From: Tetradesmus obliquus
Lineage: Eukaryota; Chlorophyta; Chlorophyceae; Sphaeropleales; Scenedesmaceae
Direction: 5' to 3'
Assembly (NCBI GenBank): GCA_030272155.1
Contig: CP126200.1
Location: forward strand, 4,030,001 to 4,094,000
Length of the DNA: 64,000 nt
A program made the position numbers and the translations under genes. Shown here one piece after another: positions 53,726 through 64,000 of this stretch. Every line of letters begins with the position of its first letter. The first letter of the stretch is position 1. The notes under the pieces were generated by a model, which did not search any database, was not told the origin of the DNA, and saw only the letters and a list, made by a program, of their open reading frames with translations.

Positions 53726-55932
53726 ATGTCCTCCAGCCCCACCGCTGACAAAGGTACGCAAGACAGCACCGGATATGCTGAATGATTTTCTGAACATGAT
53801 TTGACGGTAACTGGCGGTGAAAGGCTGAGTATGTAGCGCTGAGCAAGCATGTCAACAGGGCTGCAACCCTTACCAGGGAGCTGATGCTGGCTCATACCGG
53901 TTAAGACGATATTTGAATTGCGCTTTCTTCGATTTCAAGCTTGACGGCGAGCACAGCCCGTGTATTAGGTTGCTATGTGCAAGCTGCAGCCAGTGAGCTC
54001 TTTCCTGTTGCCTATGCGCTTGATCACTTCGGCCAAACATGATAGTCCAACTTTATTTGTCACTTTCTGTTGCAGATGTCGGATCCAAGGGGACAGACTC
54101 GCCGCAGAGCAGTAAGGCCAGCGGCAAGCCTGCAGGCACAGGCTTCTTTCTCCCGCTGGCCATGAGATCCAGCGAATCCACGCCGAAAAACGAGCGTGTG
54201 AACAGCCGCGCCAAGCCCAGCAGACAGCGCAACGTATCCACCCCAAACATTGGCCTGGGCAGCAGTGCTGTTGACAGGACCGTGGCCAGCCTGCGCAGCA
54301 ACAGCAGCAGCAACTTGCGCAACGGGCGCAGGCACACACCAGATGGCCACCCTCGACGCTTCAGCCTCAGCATTGAGGAGGACTGCGCAGCGCACTACGG
54401 CCGCATGCCAGACATGCAGGCAGGCCCAGGCAACGCCAGCCAGCTGGCTGCATTCCCTGCCTCCGCCTACAGCAGCCACGCAGCAGCAGTAGCAGCAGCG
54501 CTGGCAGCAACCTCCGCAGGCCAAGCCTGCAGGGCCACCTCAATGCCACAGCAGCAGCAGCAGCAGCTGAACCTGGCAGCGTTCAGCCAGCTGCCACCGG
54601 GCCTCGAGCAGCCCCTGCAGCAGCACCGGGCCAGCCCCCGCGCACATGACATGCAGCGGCAGCACACGCCACCTGTGCAGCTGCCTGCCCTCAACAGCAG
54701 CAGCAGCGCAAGCCCCCGCGTGAGCAGCAGCAGCGGCGGCGGCCTGCTGGAAGCTGGCAGCAGCAGCATGGCAGCACTGCCGGCGCGCCTCGCAGCGCAG
54801 GCAGAGCCTGTGCCAGGCAGCAGCCGCATCAGCGCCGATGCGCTGCAGACCTTTTACGGCACGAATGTGAATGTGAGTGCATTGCAGCAGCCACTTCCTG
54901 GGCCTGTTGACGTGCTTCCGTCTGTGGACAGCAGCAGCGACCTCGGGCCGCTGTTAGTCATGCACAGCAGCAGCAGCCCGGCCCTCAGTGAGCTGGCAGG
55001 GCCAGCAGCGCCGTCCCCGTCACCTGCAACACCAGGCGGCGGCGGCAGCGGCGGCCTGGGACATGCAACAGCAGCATCTCCTGCAGCAGCAGCAGCAGCA
55101 GCAGCAGCAGGGGCAGATGGCACCAGGCCCATCTTCTCTCAGCTGTCCCTGAACACCTGGGCTGTGCCACCTGTCCCACAGGCAGATGCTACGCCTGCCA
55201 GGGAGCCCGATGCAGGCAGCTCAAACATGGATGACAGCGAGGAGATGATCCAGAAGCGTATCGATGAGCTGCTGCTGCAGAAGCAGCTGCTGCAGCTCAG
55301 GCAGCAGCACAAGCAGCAGCAGGCACTGCTGCAGCAACAGCAGCAGCAGCAGGAGCAAGCTCTGCAGCAGCAGCTGCAGATGCTGCAGCGGAGCGAGCAC
55401 AAGCTACCTCAGAAGCAGAGCAGTGAGCGTATGCTGCTGCAGCAGCAGCAGCAGCAGGTGCTGCAGGTGCAGCCTAGCAACGGCTCATTCACTGGTATGC
55501 AGTCGTTGCAGCATCTGCAAGTGCAACCCAGCAGCGGCTCATTTACTAGCATGCAAGTGCAGCCGAGCAATGGCTCGTTCCCTAGCATGCAGTCGTTGCA
55601 GCACTTGCAAGTGCAGCCTAGCAGTGGCTCGTTCACTAGCATGCAGCCTATGCAGCAGCAGCAGCAGCAGCAGGGCACGCTGCAGGTGCAGCACAGCGAT
55701 AGCTCCTTCACTCACAAGTCCCCAGAGCAGCTGCAGCGTGAGATCCTGCAGCTGCAGCTGCAGTCACTGCAACTGCAGCAGCAGCAGCAGCCAGGTGTGT
55801 CTGTGGGCTTGATGCAAAGCGCAATGAGCGCCCCTCAGCCGCTGCTGCCTTCAAATGGCTTGATGCTCAGCGTAGCAGGACCAGCAGCCGCATGCAGCCA
55901 GCTGCAGCCAACCCACAACGGCAAGCTGCCGG

Positions 55933-55964
<32 letters not shown>

Positions 55965-56291
55965 GCGCTGAGTGCCTTTGCAGGCGCTGCAGCTGGCGGG
56001 GGCCACGGCAGCCTAAGTATGCTGCAGGAGGAGATAGTGCCTGGTATGGGAGTCTGCAACGGAGGCGGTTTTGTGGATCTAGGGTTTGACCAGAGGCTGG
56101 CTGCAGGGCCTGGGGCCAGTGCAGGGCTGGCGTGCTGGGGTTCTGGGCAGCAGCTAAACCTTGCCCCGGCGGGCTCAGGCTTCGGGGGGCTGTTTGCGTG
56201 TCAGTCGGGGCTGGCGGGTGTTAGTAACAACGTCATTTCGGGCGGGGAGGGCGCGTGGTCGTTTGATGCTGGCCTGTCCTTTAACCAGTGA
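53726..56291 (+). CDS. Gln/Ser-rich protein of 747 residues, function unknown
   Basis: A 28-base first exon (53726-53753, MSSSPTADK) ends at AAAG|GTACGC and joins the main exon 54076-56291 in phase, giving DVGSKGTDSPQSSK.... The protein is disordered-looking and Ser/Gln/Ala-rich. Notable parts are QRNVSTPNIGLGSS, a basophilic phosphosite-like GHPRRFSLSIEEDC (about residue 115), a predicted coiled coil (SEEMIQKRIDELLLQKQLLQLRQQ..., about residues 405-465), four to five repeats of QVQPS(N/S)GSF(T/P)xMQ, and a Gly-rich C-terminus ending GAWSFDAGLSFNQ. No catalytic domain is seen. It may be a regulatory or RNA-granule-type protein. RRxS motifs link it in style, not proven function, to the neighbouring kinase. 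Confidence 0.75.
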
Positions 56292-56842
56292 GCCTCGATA
56301 TGACTCGATGCATTTAAAGTGGTTGCTTGCTGTTGTGTTACTGCCACAATGATCTCTTATGGTGCCATCTGCTGAGTGTTGCTGGCAATGGCAGCTGGTG
56401 CTGCCAACAACAATAAAGCGCTGGCAGCCGGTTGGCTGTGGCTGTAGCATGTGGCTGGGTGGTTGCGCACCCTGCTGTGCCATATTGGGTTGAGAGGCAG
56501 CTGGGTGAAGACGGGAAGTTGCGGGTGCGTGCCAGGGTTCACGGCTGTGAACTGATCATCAGCTGGTGTGTGTGGCGCGTGTCAGGCAAGGGTAGTGTTC
56601 AGGTAGCTTGGCAACGCAGGTGGATGGTGCTGATCTTGCGTTGCTTCTGCTTGTCCTTGGTGTGGAGCTCAAGCACGAAGCACACCGCGCAGACGGGCGA
56701 CGTGACTCGTGCTCAGCGTGCGGTTGCTTCCGTTGCCGCCGCTGCATGAACACACATTACATTTCTGCGCATGCATCTTCATGCATGAAGTAGTACTGCT
56801 TCAGTTGTTTTGCCTGTGCTTGACAGACCTGCAGTGGCTGTT

Positions 56843-56885
<43 letters not shown>

Positions 56886-56947
56886 GGCTGCTGTGCCTGT
56901 CTTGCCTCTTTAGGGGCTTGCTCCTGTAGGGTCCAGGCTTGCATTGT

Positions 56948-57071
56948 GCTGAGTCAGCGTTGCGCTGAGTCAGCGTTGTGCTGAGTCAGCGTTGTGCTGA
57001 GTCAGCATTGTGCTGAGTCAGCGTTGTGATGAGTCAGCATTGTGCTGAGTCAGTATTGTGCTGAGTCAGCC
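56948..57071. repeat. Eight tandem 16-bp units with a TGCTGAGTCAGC core
   Basis: Eight units follow the pattern TTGTGCTGAGTCAGCG/A, 16 bases apart. The core GCTGAGTCAGC is a perfect palindrome and equals the AP-1/Maf-type bZIP recognition element (TGCTGAGTCAGCA) in animals. It could be a regulatory array or only a minisatellite. Confidence 0.85.
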
Positions 57072-57689
57072 GGTGGGGAACAGCAGGGGCTCGGCATAGA
57101 GATTGACATGGCTTTTTCAATTATGATTTCATGAGAACAGGCTGTTGCTGCGCTGGCTGTATATGTCATGGCAGCCGGGCAGTGAGCTAAATAACCGGCT
57201 TGTAAGTAGCCATACACTCCAGCTTCCAGATGAGCAGCAGCATGATATGCTTGCACCCAGCCATGCCTGCTGCTTTTGTCGCCTGCCGCTGCTGCTGGTC
57301 TGTGTACGCGGCGTGCCTCTGACCAGGCACGAAGCACCGTAATGGCAGCAGCTGCTGCAGCGGTGTGGCGCAGTTGCGCTGCTTGACATGATCGATCCCT
57401 GCAGCGCGTTGCGGCTCTCTTTTGAGAGGTCGGGTTCATGCATCTGCTGCGTGTGTGCACACGTCAGCGGCAGCAGGTCTGTCCTGCTGAGATGCGTTTC
57501 TATTTGAAAGCAGAGTTCATGCAAGTTGCTGGCACATTCTTTAGGGCATGTGGTGTGCTCAGCATCGTTGCACGGCCTGAATGCCTGCCTCATTACTGTG
57601 TCTTTCCTACGGCATCCCATACTTCATACCCTGCGTTGCAGTCGGCGCGGCATGCGTCATGTGTCTGGAGTGTGTGCATGAGCTTGAGT

Positions 57690-58072
57690 GGTGCCGGCGA
57701 GTGTGGCACCTTGCTGCAGCAGCAAGTGTGGCACCCTTGCTGCAGCAGCGAGTGTGGCACCTTGCTGCAGCAGCAAGTGTGACAGCCTTGCTTCGAGTGT
57801 GGCACCTTGCTGCAGCAGCGAGTGTGACAGCCTTGCTGCGAGTGTGGCACCTTGCTGCAGCAGCAAGTGTGGCACCCTTGCTGCGAGTGTGGCACCTTGC
57901 TGCAGCAGCAAGTGTGGCACCCTTGCTGCGAGTGTGGCACCTTGCTGCAGCAGCAAGTGTGGCACCCTTGCTGCGAGTGTGGCACCTTGCTGCAGCAGCA
58001 AGTGTGGCACCCTTGCTGCGAGTGTGGCACCTTGCTGCAGCAGCAAGTGTGGCACCCTTGCTGCAGCAGCAG
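57690..58072. repeat. 45-bp minisatellite
   Basis: About eight copies of the 45-base unit GAGTGTGGCACCTTGCTGCAG + CAGCAAGTGTGGCACCCTTGCTGC are present, some shortened. The period is a multiple of three, so every frame on both strands stays open and yields repetitive pseudo-proteins (for example CCSKVPHSQQGCHT). Confidence 0.93.
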
Positions 58073-58318
58073 CAACAGCCTTTCAAAGCTTGGCGGTGTG
58101 CTGTGCGCTGCATGCTGGCCCGACAGCCATGCTCAGCTGCACCAATGCTGCAAGCATTTTCAATGTCAGCTGCTGTTAGCATTTCTGTTGTTGGCTGCTG
58201 CTAGCGTCTTTGGTTGTCGGCTGCTGCACGCACATTTGTTGTCAGCTTGCAAGCTGTTGTCTGAGTGTCTGCAAGCGCGCATGTTTGCAGAGCTCAGGCA
58301 GCCAATGCACTAATACAT

Positions 58319-58352
58319 GCACTTTTGGCCAATGGCCAAAGGCCAAAAGTGC
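58319..58352. repeat. Perfect 12-bp hairpin
   Basis: GCACTTTTGGCC and GGCCAAAAGTGC face each other across the 10-base loop AATGGCCAAA. It lies in intergenic DNA, and no flanking repeat or terminator context is evident. Confidence 0.7.
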
Positions 58353-59497
58353 TTCGTCCTTATTAGGAGGCGGGGCATTGCAACCCTGCTGCTCCAGACC
58401 AGATTGATTCTTTCCCTACACTGCATCTATTAGCTTGATAAGCATGATGGCGTGGATTTGCCCGACTTGCCTGGCTGGCCGGACCTGACCGGGCTTGATT
58501 GCAGGCGCGGTAGAATGCTCTGGAGTTCCGATAGCCAGCTCTATCTGCACAGTGCATGTGCAGAGGCTAGTGCGCAGCCCGTAACAAGGCAGGCTGCAGC
58601 AGCATATCCCGGTCATCTTAGCAAATGGACATAACAGGCTTCAGCTGACGCACCACACGCGTTCTGTTGTCGTTTTCCATGCCTGTGCGTGTTGCTGCAG
58701 CTGCTGCCCCCGATAGTGACACCAGAATGCACAGCCGCCAGCATCACACATGGATGCTGCTGCTTGTGGTGTGACGTTACAATGCAATGCTTGCGTGACC
58801 CGCCGTGTTGCAGAGGGCGGGGTGTTGCAGCCTGCCATAGAGTCGTGCGGGCATGGGCACAATGACGCTTGATTTCTGCCGATGGATGCCTGGTCGCCTC
58901 ATCCTGTCTTCTGCATTTCTTCTGTGACGCGAGAAGTGCAGCCTACGTGGTGTATGGGGTGGTTGGCATGCCAGGGGCAGCACTGCATACGCGATGTGTT
59001 GCATTTGCATGCTGCTTGCTGCCTTGCTAGCGTGGCGTGTGCGGCTGCCGCTGCTGGCTCCTGCAAATAACGGCGCAGAGGTGTGATGCTGCGCGCAGCT
59101 GCGCTTGCTGGGTGCTGCAGCTGCGTACAGCAGTGCTGTTGGACTGAGAGGTGTTGGACTACATGTTTGGGTGATGGCCGGCTCGCACGCACACGCCAGC
59201 TCGTGTGCAGCTGATCAGACGCCGGCTGGCCTTCGGGTGCTCAGCAGGCTGGCGGCCTCAGTTGCTGAAAGCATAACCTTCTCGAATGCATTGTTTCCGG
59301 GTGTTTCTGGCAGCGCAGGCCGTGCGTGCTGCATGCATGTCTGCTCTGTCACGGTACGCTGCCCTGCTAGTATGTGTGGCAGCTGAGGACGGCAGAGTCT
59401 GTGCAGCTTGTTGTTTGCATGCATGCCTTGTGTGTTGTGGAGGAGAGTGCGGGCTGTGAGTGCTCGTGGTTGTTTGCACTGAGGCCTCTGGTCGCTT

Positions 59498-59645
59498 TGG
59501 GTTTAGGGTTTCTGAACTCTGAACCCTAAACCCAGCAGCTGCATGCTGAGCCGCACAGCACACCCTGGGAGCTATGTGTATGCATAACAGTTGCCATACA
59601 CCAAGTTTGGGGTTCAGGGTTAGGGAAGAACCCTAAACCCTGAAC
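59498..59645. repeat. Two inverted telomere-like motifs (TTTAGGG/CCCTAAA)
   Basis: At 59498-59533 GGGTTTAGGGTTT is followed by GAACCCTAAACCC. At 59608-59645 GGGGTTCAGGGTTAGGG is followed by AACCCTAAACCCTGAAC. Both are hairpins whose arms contain the plant/algal telomere heptamer. They flank about 75 bases and may be ends of a small element or interstitial telomere scars. Confidence 0.7.
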
Positions 59646-61975
59646 AGTCAGTGCTGTCATGCTAGGCGCGGCGCGTCCCCGTACGGCTTGCTTTACATAT
59701 AACCAGCCACGCCGCACAACAGCAAAGAAAGCATGGTGGATTGTGAGGTGTGTGATCAGCTCCTATGAATACATGACCCAGCATTCTCAACACAATGGTG
59801 CTGATCCTGTGAGTGTGGTCAACGCTTGGTCAACACTCTGCAGCACGCAACGCCTTTGCATATTACCCCGCATTGCTCTGCATTGCTGAACAACGTGGCT
59901 TGGCAGCTACTGCATGGCCAGCCGACCGCTGCACTGCTCATTTGGCGTTGTACCTAATCAGCGAGCAGCGCGCGAGACTGCTCGATGAGCAGCAATGAAA
60001 GTAGTTGTGTGTTGTGCTGAGCTTCACCATCAGCTGTGCATGGTTTGCTGTGAGGTGGAGCTGCTGCAACAGAGCCGTGTCTAGCTATCCTGCGACTCTT
60101 CATGGTTGTCGTTTGTGTTGGGTGTTGCCGCTTGTGCCAATAGCAGTGTCTCTTGGCTCGCATCATCGGACCTTGCTGTGGCGTGGTGTGCGCTGAATGT
60201 TGTTGCACCAGCTTGCACCCTCTGGCCTGTGCAGCAAGTGGTGCCCTGCTGCAGCTGGGCACACACTGCGTGGGACTCTGCCTTGCACTGTGAGTGTTTT
60301 GCAATGCAGCCAGGACAGCACGCTGCGTTGTGCGGTTGCAGCAGCAACAAAGCCTGCAGCTGCATGCAACCATGGAACCTTTGTGTATGTGTGTGTGTGT
60401 GGGGGGGGGGGGTTCAACATGGTTGAGCTCGTGGAGAGCTGCTTCCGTGCAATCTATTTGCAGCGGTGGTGCAGCCGGGTGGAGTGTATGCCGGTTGGGG
60501 CACACTGTTGGATGCACAGAGAAACAGCCGCACGCCTCCTTTGTGTGATTGGATGTGCTGGCTGTGTTTCGGCTCTGTCGGCGGCGTGAAATCAAATTAG
60601 TCATAACATGCCATGAGAAGTAGCTGTCTAGTCACTAGTGTTACCATGGATGGAGTTTGCCTTGGGGGTGCGCCGCGCAGTCTGGTCCCTGGTAGCATGC
60701 CTAATAACTTACAGCCGAACGTTGCCGCGCAATGTGCGCACGCTGTGTGCCTTTACACCCACAATCAGCCACTCAGGAGGTGTTTGAATTCCTGCGCAGT
60801 AGTGCTGCTGGCGGCACTTTATGTCCATGTTCCTGAGCGGGGGCACGCTGTGTGAGCCTGAAACCAGGAGACACACAGAGTGATAGGCTGTGCTTTCTGG
60901 ATTTGATGGTTGGGTGGAGGCTTGCTGCAGAACACCGTGCAGGGCAAGGAGTGCAGAAAGTTGCTGGCACAGGCCGTTCGCAGTGTTGCATAGCTGTGGC
61001 CGTGCTGCGCAGCTGTGCAACTTTCAGCAGCACTAACCAAAGCATTGTTGATGAGGCTGGGTGCGTTCATACATGCTCAAGAAAGAACAAGGGGTGGGTT
61101 TGCTGGTGTGCTGACGCGGCGCCGCCGCTAAGCTCACCATGCGACTAGTGTGCTGCTGTTTCTAGTCACTCCGTATAGTTCACGTTATCTTTGAAATGTA
61201 GCTGAGCGCCTGCTTGGTGTCAGCAGTTGCTGCTGCGTGGTGTTGTCTCATGCCATGTAGCAGGTGGGGTTGTGCTTGCTTGAGTTGTGCAGGTGCAGCC
61301 CCGACATGTTGCAGTGTTGCTGCTGCAGTCGGTTCGGCTGGCTGCTTTCAGGTGTGGCCTTGCATGCGAGTGGCGGTAGGACTGCGAATCATCAGATGCC
61401 GCAGTGTGACAGCAGGTGGTACAGCTGCGAACATGTGAGCTAGCTCAACACTGATTTGCAAGCTGCTGGGTGTGTATGCGGCTATAATTCGATTGGCCAG
61501 CACCTTCCGCTGTCATCGTGCCGCGCATGGTATTGCACCCTCTGCTGCCAGTGGCTTATGGCTTTTGGCTTGGTGATTGCTGGCATCCGTCCAGGGTTTC
61601 TGTGAGGTACCACGCACACCAAGGTTCTTGCTGCATCAAGCCGCGTATGCGAGGCATACATTGCAATAATTGATGCTTGGCATCAAACAGTACTTGTAAC
61701 TGTATCAGTACAATGACTGTTAGGCCGCCGTTCAAACTTCTAACAGTAGAGGTTCAGCTGTTGTCGCTTGTGCCCAGAACATATGTTGTGGATGGCTGGA
61801 AATGCTCAAGGGAATTAATATTACAGCTAGTACACCCACGTGTTAGCTGAACTGCACTGGATCCTGCGCTTTTCGTCTTGCAACCCCACACAACTCGCCA
61901 GCAGCAGTTCCCCAAGTACTCTTCCAGACTCCACAAAACAGCAGAACGTCTTAACGACAAGTTTTTCTTGCAGTC

Positions 61976-64000
61976 ATGGAACGCGTACTCGACAGGGCAT
62001 TTAACAGAGCTCACGGCACAGTGCATAACGCGATTGGCTCGGCACTGGCTCGCTCGGACCCTAAAGTGGAGCAGAAGAGCAGGGAGGATCAGCTGCGAGC
62101 GCTGACCATGCCAATGACCGCAGAGGATGTCGTACAACGAATAGACCTGGCGTTCAAAGACGGCGACTACTACAGGTGCGCTTCAAGGCACCGGTGCTGC
62201 TGCTGCTGCTGCTCCTGATACAGTAAGGGTTGCCCAGTTTGTGGCTCTCACTGCTGTTGATAAGCAGCTTGATGCTGCACCTTCTGTGTTGGTGCCTACA
62301 TACATGCTCAGCAGGTTCTGCAGCATCTAGTGCCTGCAGCTGCTGCGCTGCTCCCCTAAGCATGTGCACTCCTGCTGCTGCCTGCCCTCTCGCCTTTCGA
62401 ACAAAACTGTAACAAATTTGAACAATTTGTAACAAATTGTAACACACCAGCAGGCTGCTGCAGCTGCCAGGCCCACAGCTCAACAGCCTCAGCAGAGCAG
62501 AGTGGGCAGTGAGCAGCAGCGAGCTCAGCAAGGCGTACCGCAAGCTGTCCATCTTGGTACACCCTGACAAGGCTCCAGGGGAGGCGGCAAGGCAGGCGTT
62601 CGAGCAGCTGAAGCAGGCCTACAACGAGCTCAGAGATCCTGAGAAGCTGGTGAGGGCAAAATTGGGGCTTAGGGGTCTGGATTTTAGGGTTTGGGAGTTA
62701 TTTGTTTCAGGGCGTTTGAGCAGCTGAAGCAGGCCTACAACGAGCTCAGGGAACCTGAGAAGCTGGTGAGGGCAAGATTGGGGCTTAGGGGTCTGGGTTT
62801 GAGGTTTTAGGGTTGTTTGTTTGAGGGCGTTCGAGCAGCTGAAGCAGGCCTACAACGCGCCCAGAGATCCTGAGAAGCTGGTGAGGGCAATCTTGGGGCT
62901 TAGGGGTCTGGGTTTAGGGCTTGGGGGTTATTTGTTTGAGGGCCTTGGAGCAGCTGAAGCAGGCCTACAACGAGCTCAGGGACCCTGAGAAGCTGGTGAG
63001 GGCAAGATTGGGGCTGAGATGTCTGGGTTAGAGGGTTTGGGGGTTCTTTGTTTGAGGGCGTTCGAGCAGCTGAAGCAGGCCTACAACGCGCTCAGAGATC
63101 CAAAGAAGCTGGTGAGACATGTTTGGGGCTGAGGGTTCTGGGTTTAGGGCTGATTAGGTTACAGCTGAAGCAGGGCTGTAACAAACTTAGAGACCCTCAG
63201 AAGCTGGTGAGGGCATGTTTGGGGCTTAGGGTGCTGGGTTTAGGGGGCTGAACAGCCTACAGCTGAAGCAGGGCTACAACGAACTTAGAGACCCTGAGAA
63301 GCTGGTGAGGGCATGTTTGGGGCTTTAGGGTTCTGGGTTGAACGTTGAACGGCCTACAGCTGAAGCAGGGCTGTAGCAAGCAGAGAGACCCTTAGAAGCT
63401 GGTGAGGGCATGGTTGGGGCTTAGGGAGCTGGGTTTAGGGGGTTGACTTGCCTACAGCTGAAGCAGGCCTACAACAAAAAAACTCTACTATAACCTCCCT
63501 AACAAAAACACAAAACGTTATACTACAAAATTTCAAAACTGGCACTTTATTTTTTATATATATAGAAGATAAAGGGCTCAGGGGCCTTGAGAAGCTGGTG
63601 AGGGCATGCCCGGGTTGAGCGATAGGCCTGCAGATGCATCTGCATGAGTGTGTGATTGGCAGCCTTGCACAATGCAGGCTTGCACAGCATGGGATAGCCA
63701 AGGGAAGATGCAATGTGTTGACGCGTGTGTTCAACCGTATGCGGCACACTAGGCCATCTTGTTTGGCTGAGTGTGTAGTTGGCCTTGCGTGTAGTTGTTG
63801 CAGAGGATCCACCATCTACCCCGCAACAAGCAGCAACGTCTACAATGCGTTGTAAAGGGAGAGTTTTCATTTTACAACATGTAAGCAGGGCTGAAGCTGG
63901 CTCTGGCGCCGAAAGGCTGTATCCTACTAGGATCAAACGTTTACGACACGCTTGGGTGAAGCACCCCGCGTTATGCGTTGTGTGTTGCAGGCGGCAAGGC
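61976..64000 (+). CDS. J-domain (DnaJ-type) co-chaperone, 3' part outside window
   Basis: J-domain proteins stimulate the ATPase of Hsp70. Exon 1 (61976-62175, MERVLDRAFNRAHGTVHN...) and exon 2 (62454-62649) join in phase 2 to give DGDYYRLLQLPGPQ (helix I), then SSELSKAYRKLSILVHPDKAPG with the essential HPD, then QAFEQLKQAYNELRDPEKL (helices III-IV), ending at a GTGAGG donor. The J-domain carries a longer loop than usual between helices I and II (NSLSRAEWAVS). The following intron contains eight degenerate copies of the end of exon 2. A good acceptor (GTGTGTTGCAG) at 63990 begins the next exon at the very edge of the window. The N-terminal 55 residues are not a recognised domain. The exact J-protein subclass cannot be assigned. 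Confidence 0.82.
62590..63475 (+). repeat. Tandemly multiplied exon 2 end of the J-domain gene
   Basis: Eight further copies of GAGCAGCTGAAGCAGGCCTACAAC...GAGAAGCTGGTGAGG follow the genuine exon end, at roughly 115 and later 95 base spacing (starting near 62715, 62831, 62946, 63062, 63158, 63254, 63352 and 63453). Each of the first four retains most of the helix IV codons and the splice donor. The intron part carries TTTAGGGTTTGGGGG-like sequence. Only the first copy is preceded by a CAG acceptor, and its phase does not fit. The others read GAG. Confidence 0.85.

Larger units (their letters stand above)
56292..61975. other. G/T-rich intergenic region with minisatellites
   Basis: No gene could be supported. 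The region contains an AATAAA at 56412, a (CTG)n run at 56841-56884, the repeats described separately at 56.9, 57.7, 58.3 and 59.5 kb, and a GTGTGT-G(12) run near 60390-60412. Open frames are Cys/Trp/Leu-rich products of skewed DNA. The last 200 bases before 61976 become A/C-rich and probably contain the promoter and a 5' UTR intron acceptor (TTTTTCTTGCAG) of the J-domain gene. Confidence 0.5.

Noticed and set aside
57593-58182. Several overlapping open frames of 130-207 codons on both strands
   Set aside because: They are created by the 45-base minisatellite, whose period is a multiple of three. The amino-acid sequence is just the repeat in different frames.

Overview
The window reads as nuclear DNA of a green alga, most likely a chlorophyte of the Chlorophyceae. 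The evidence is intron-rich genes with GT/AG junctions and GCAG-type acceptors, very strong (CAG/CTG)n bias giving poly-Gln, poly-Ala and poly-Ser runs, TGTAA poly(A)-type signals, TTTAGGG-like telomeric motifs, and conserved eukaryotic genes. The species cannot be named from the sequence. No rRNA, tRNA or CRISPR locus was recognised.

Layout. 1-5.4 kb: a head-to-head pair, the proteasome-associated deubiquitinase UBP6/USP14 (minus, 3' end outside the window) and a tRNA nucleotidyltransferase (CCA-adding) gene whose catalytic head domain is absent. 5.6-9.9 kb: poorly characterised exons, a large (GT)n/(TGCG)n tract and a single-exon 433-codon gene. 9.9-34.5 kb: a giant, diverged inverted duplication with two arms of about 10.6 and 11.2 kb around a 2.8-kb centre. 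Each arm carries the same gene set: an AAA+/STAND-like ATPase, several decayed genes of unknown family, and short palindromic (MITE-like) elements. The centre holds a truncated helicase resembling herpes-type origin-binding proteins and a 10-unit, 151-bp satellite built from the MITE. 34.5-36.7 kb: a gene with RRSARL-type repeats that starts abruptly at the border of the duplication. 37.2-38.25 kb: a TGTGGA-site cluster and a second copy of a segment that also replaces part of the left arm. 38.6-48.2 kb: a TKL-like protein kinase of over 2,400 residues with an insertion of about 1,785 residues inside its catalytic domain. 48.2-53.7 kb: G/T-rich sequence with no gene I can defend. 53.7-56.3 kb: a Gln/Ser-rich protein of 747 residues. 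56.3-62 kb: G/T-rich intergenic DNA with minisatellites, a bZIP-site-like array and telomere-like hairpins. 62-64 kb: a J-domain gene (3' end outside the window) with a tandemly multiplied exon/intron junction.

How it fits together. The flanks are ordinary host genes. The 24.6-kb palindrome looks like a mobile or selfish element, or a host locus that such elements colonised. It carries an ATPase intact in both arms and a replication-helicase remnant, while its other genes carry different inactivating lesions in the two arms. This points to an old inverted duplication rather than an assembly foldback. Exon boundaries were built by hand from splice consensus and phase. They are strong where phase closes across the whole gene (UBP6 exons 1-4, the CCA fragment, both ATPases, the kinase, the 53.7-kb gene, J-domain exons 1-2) and weak elsewhere.
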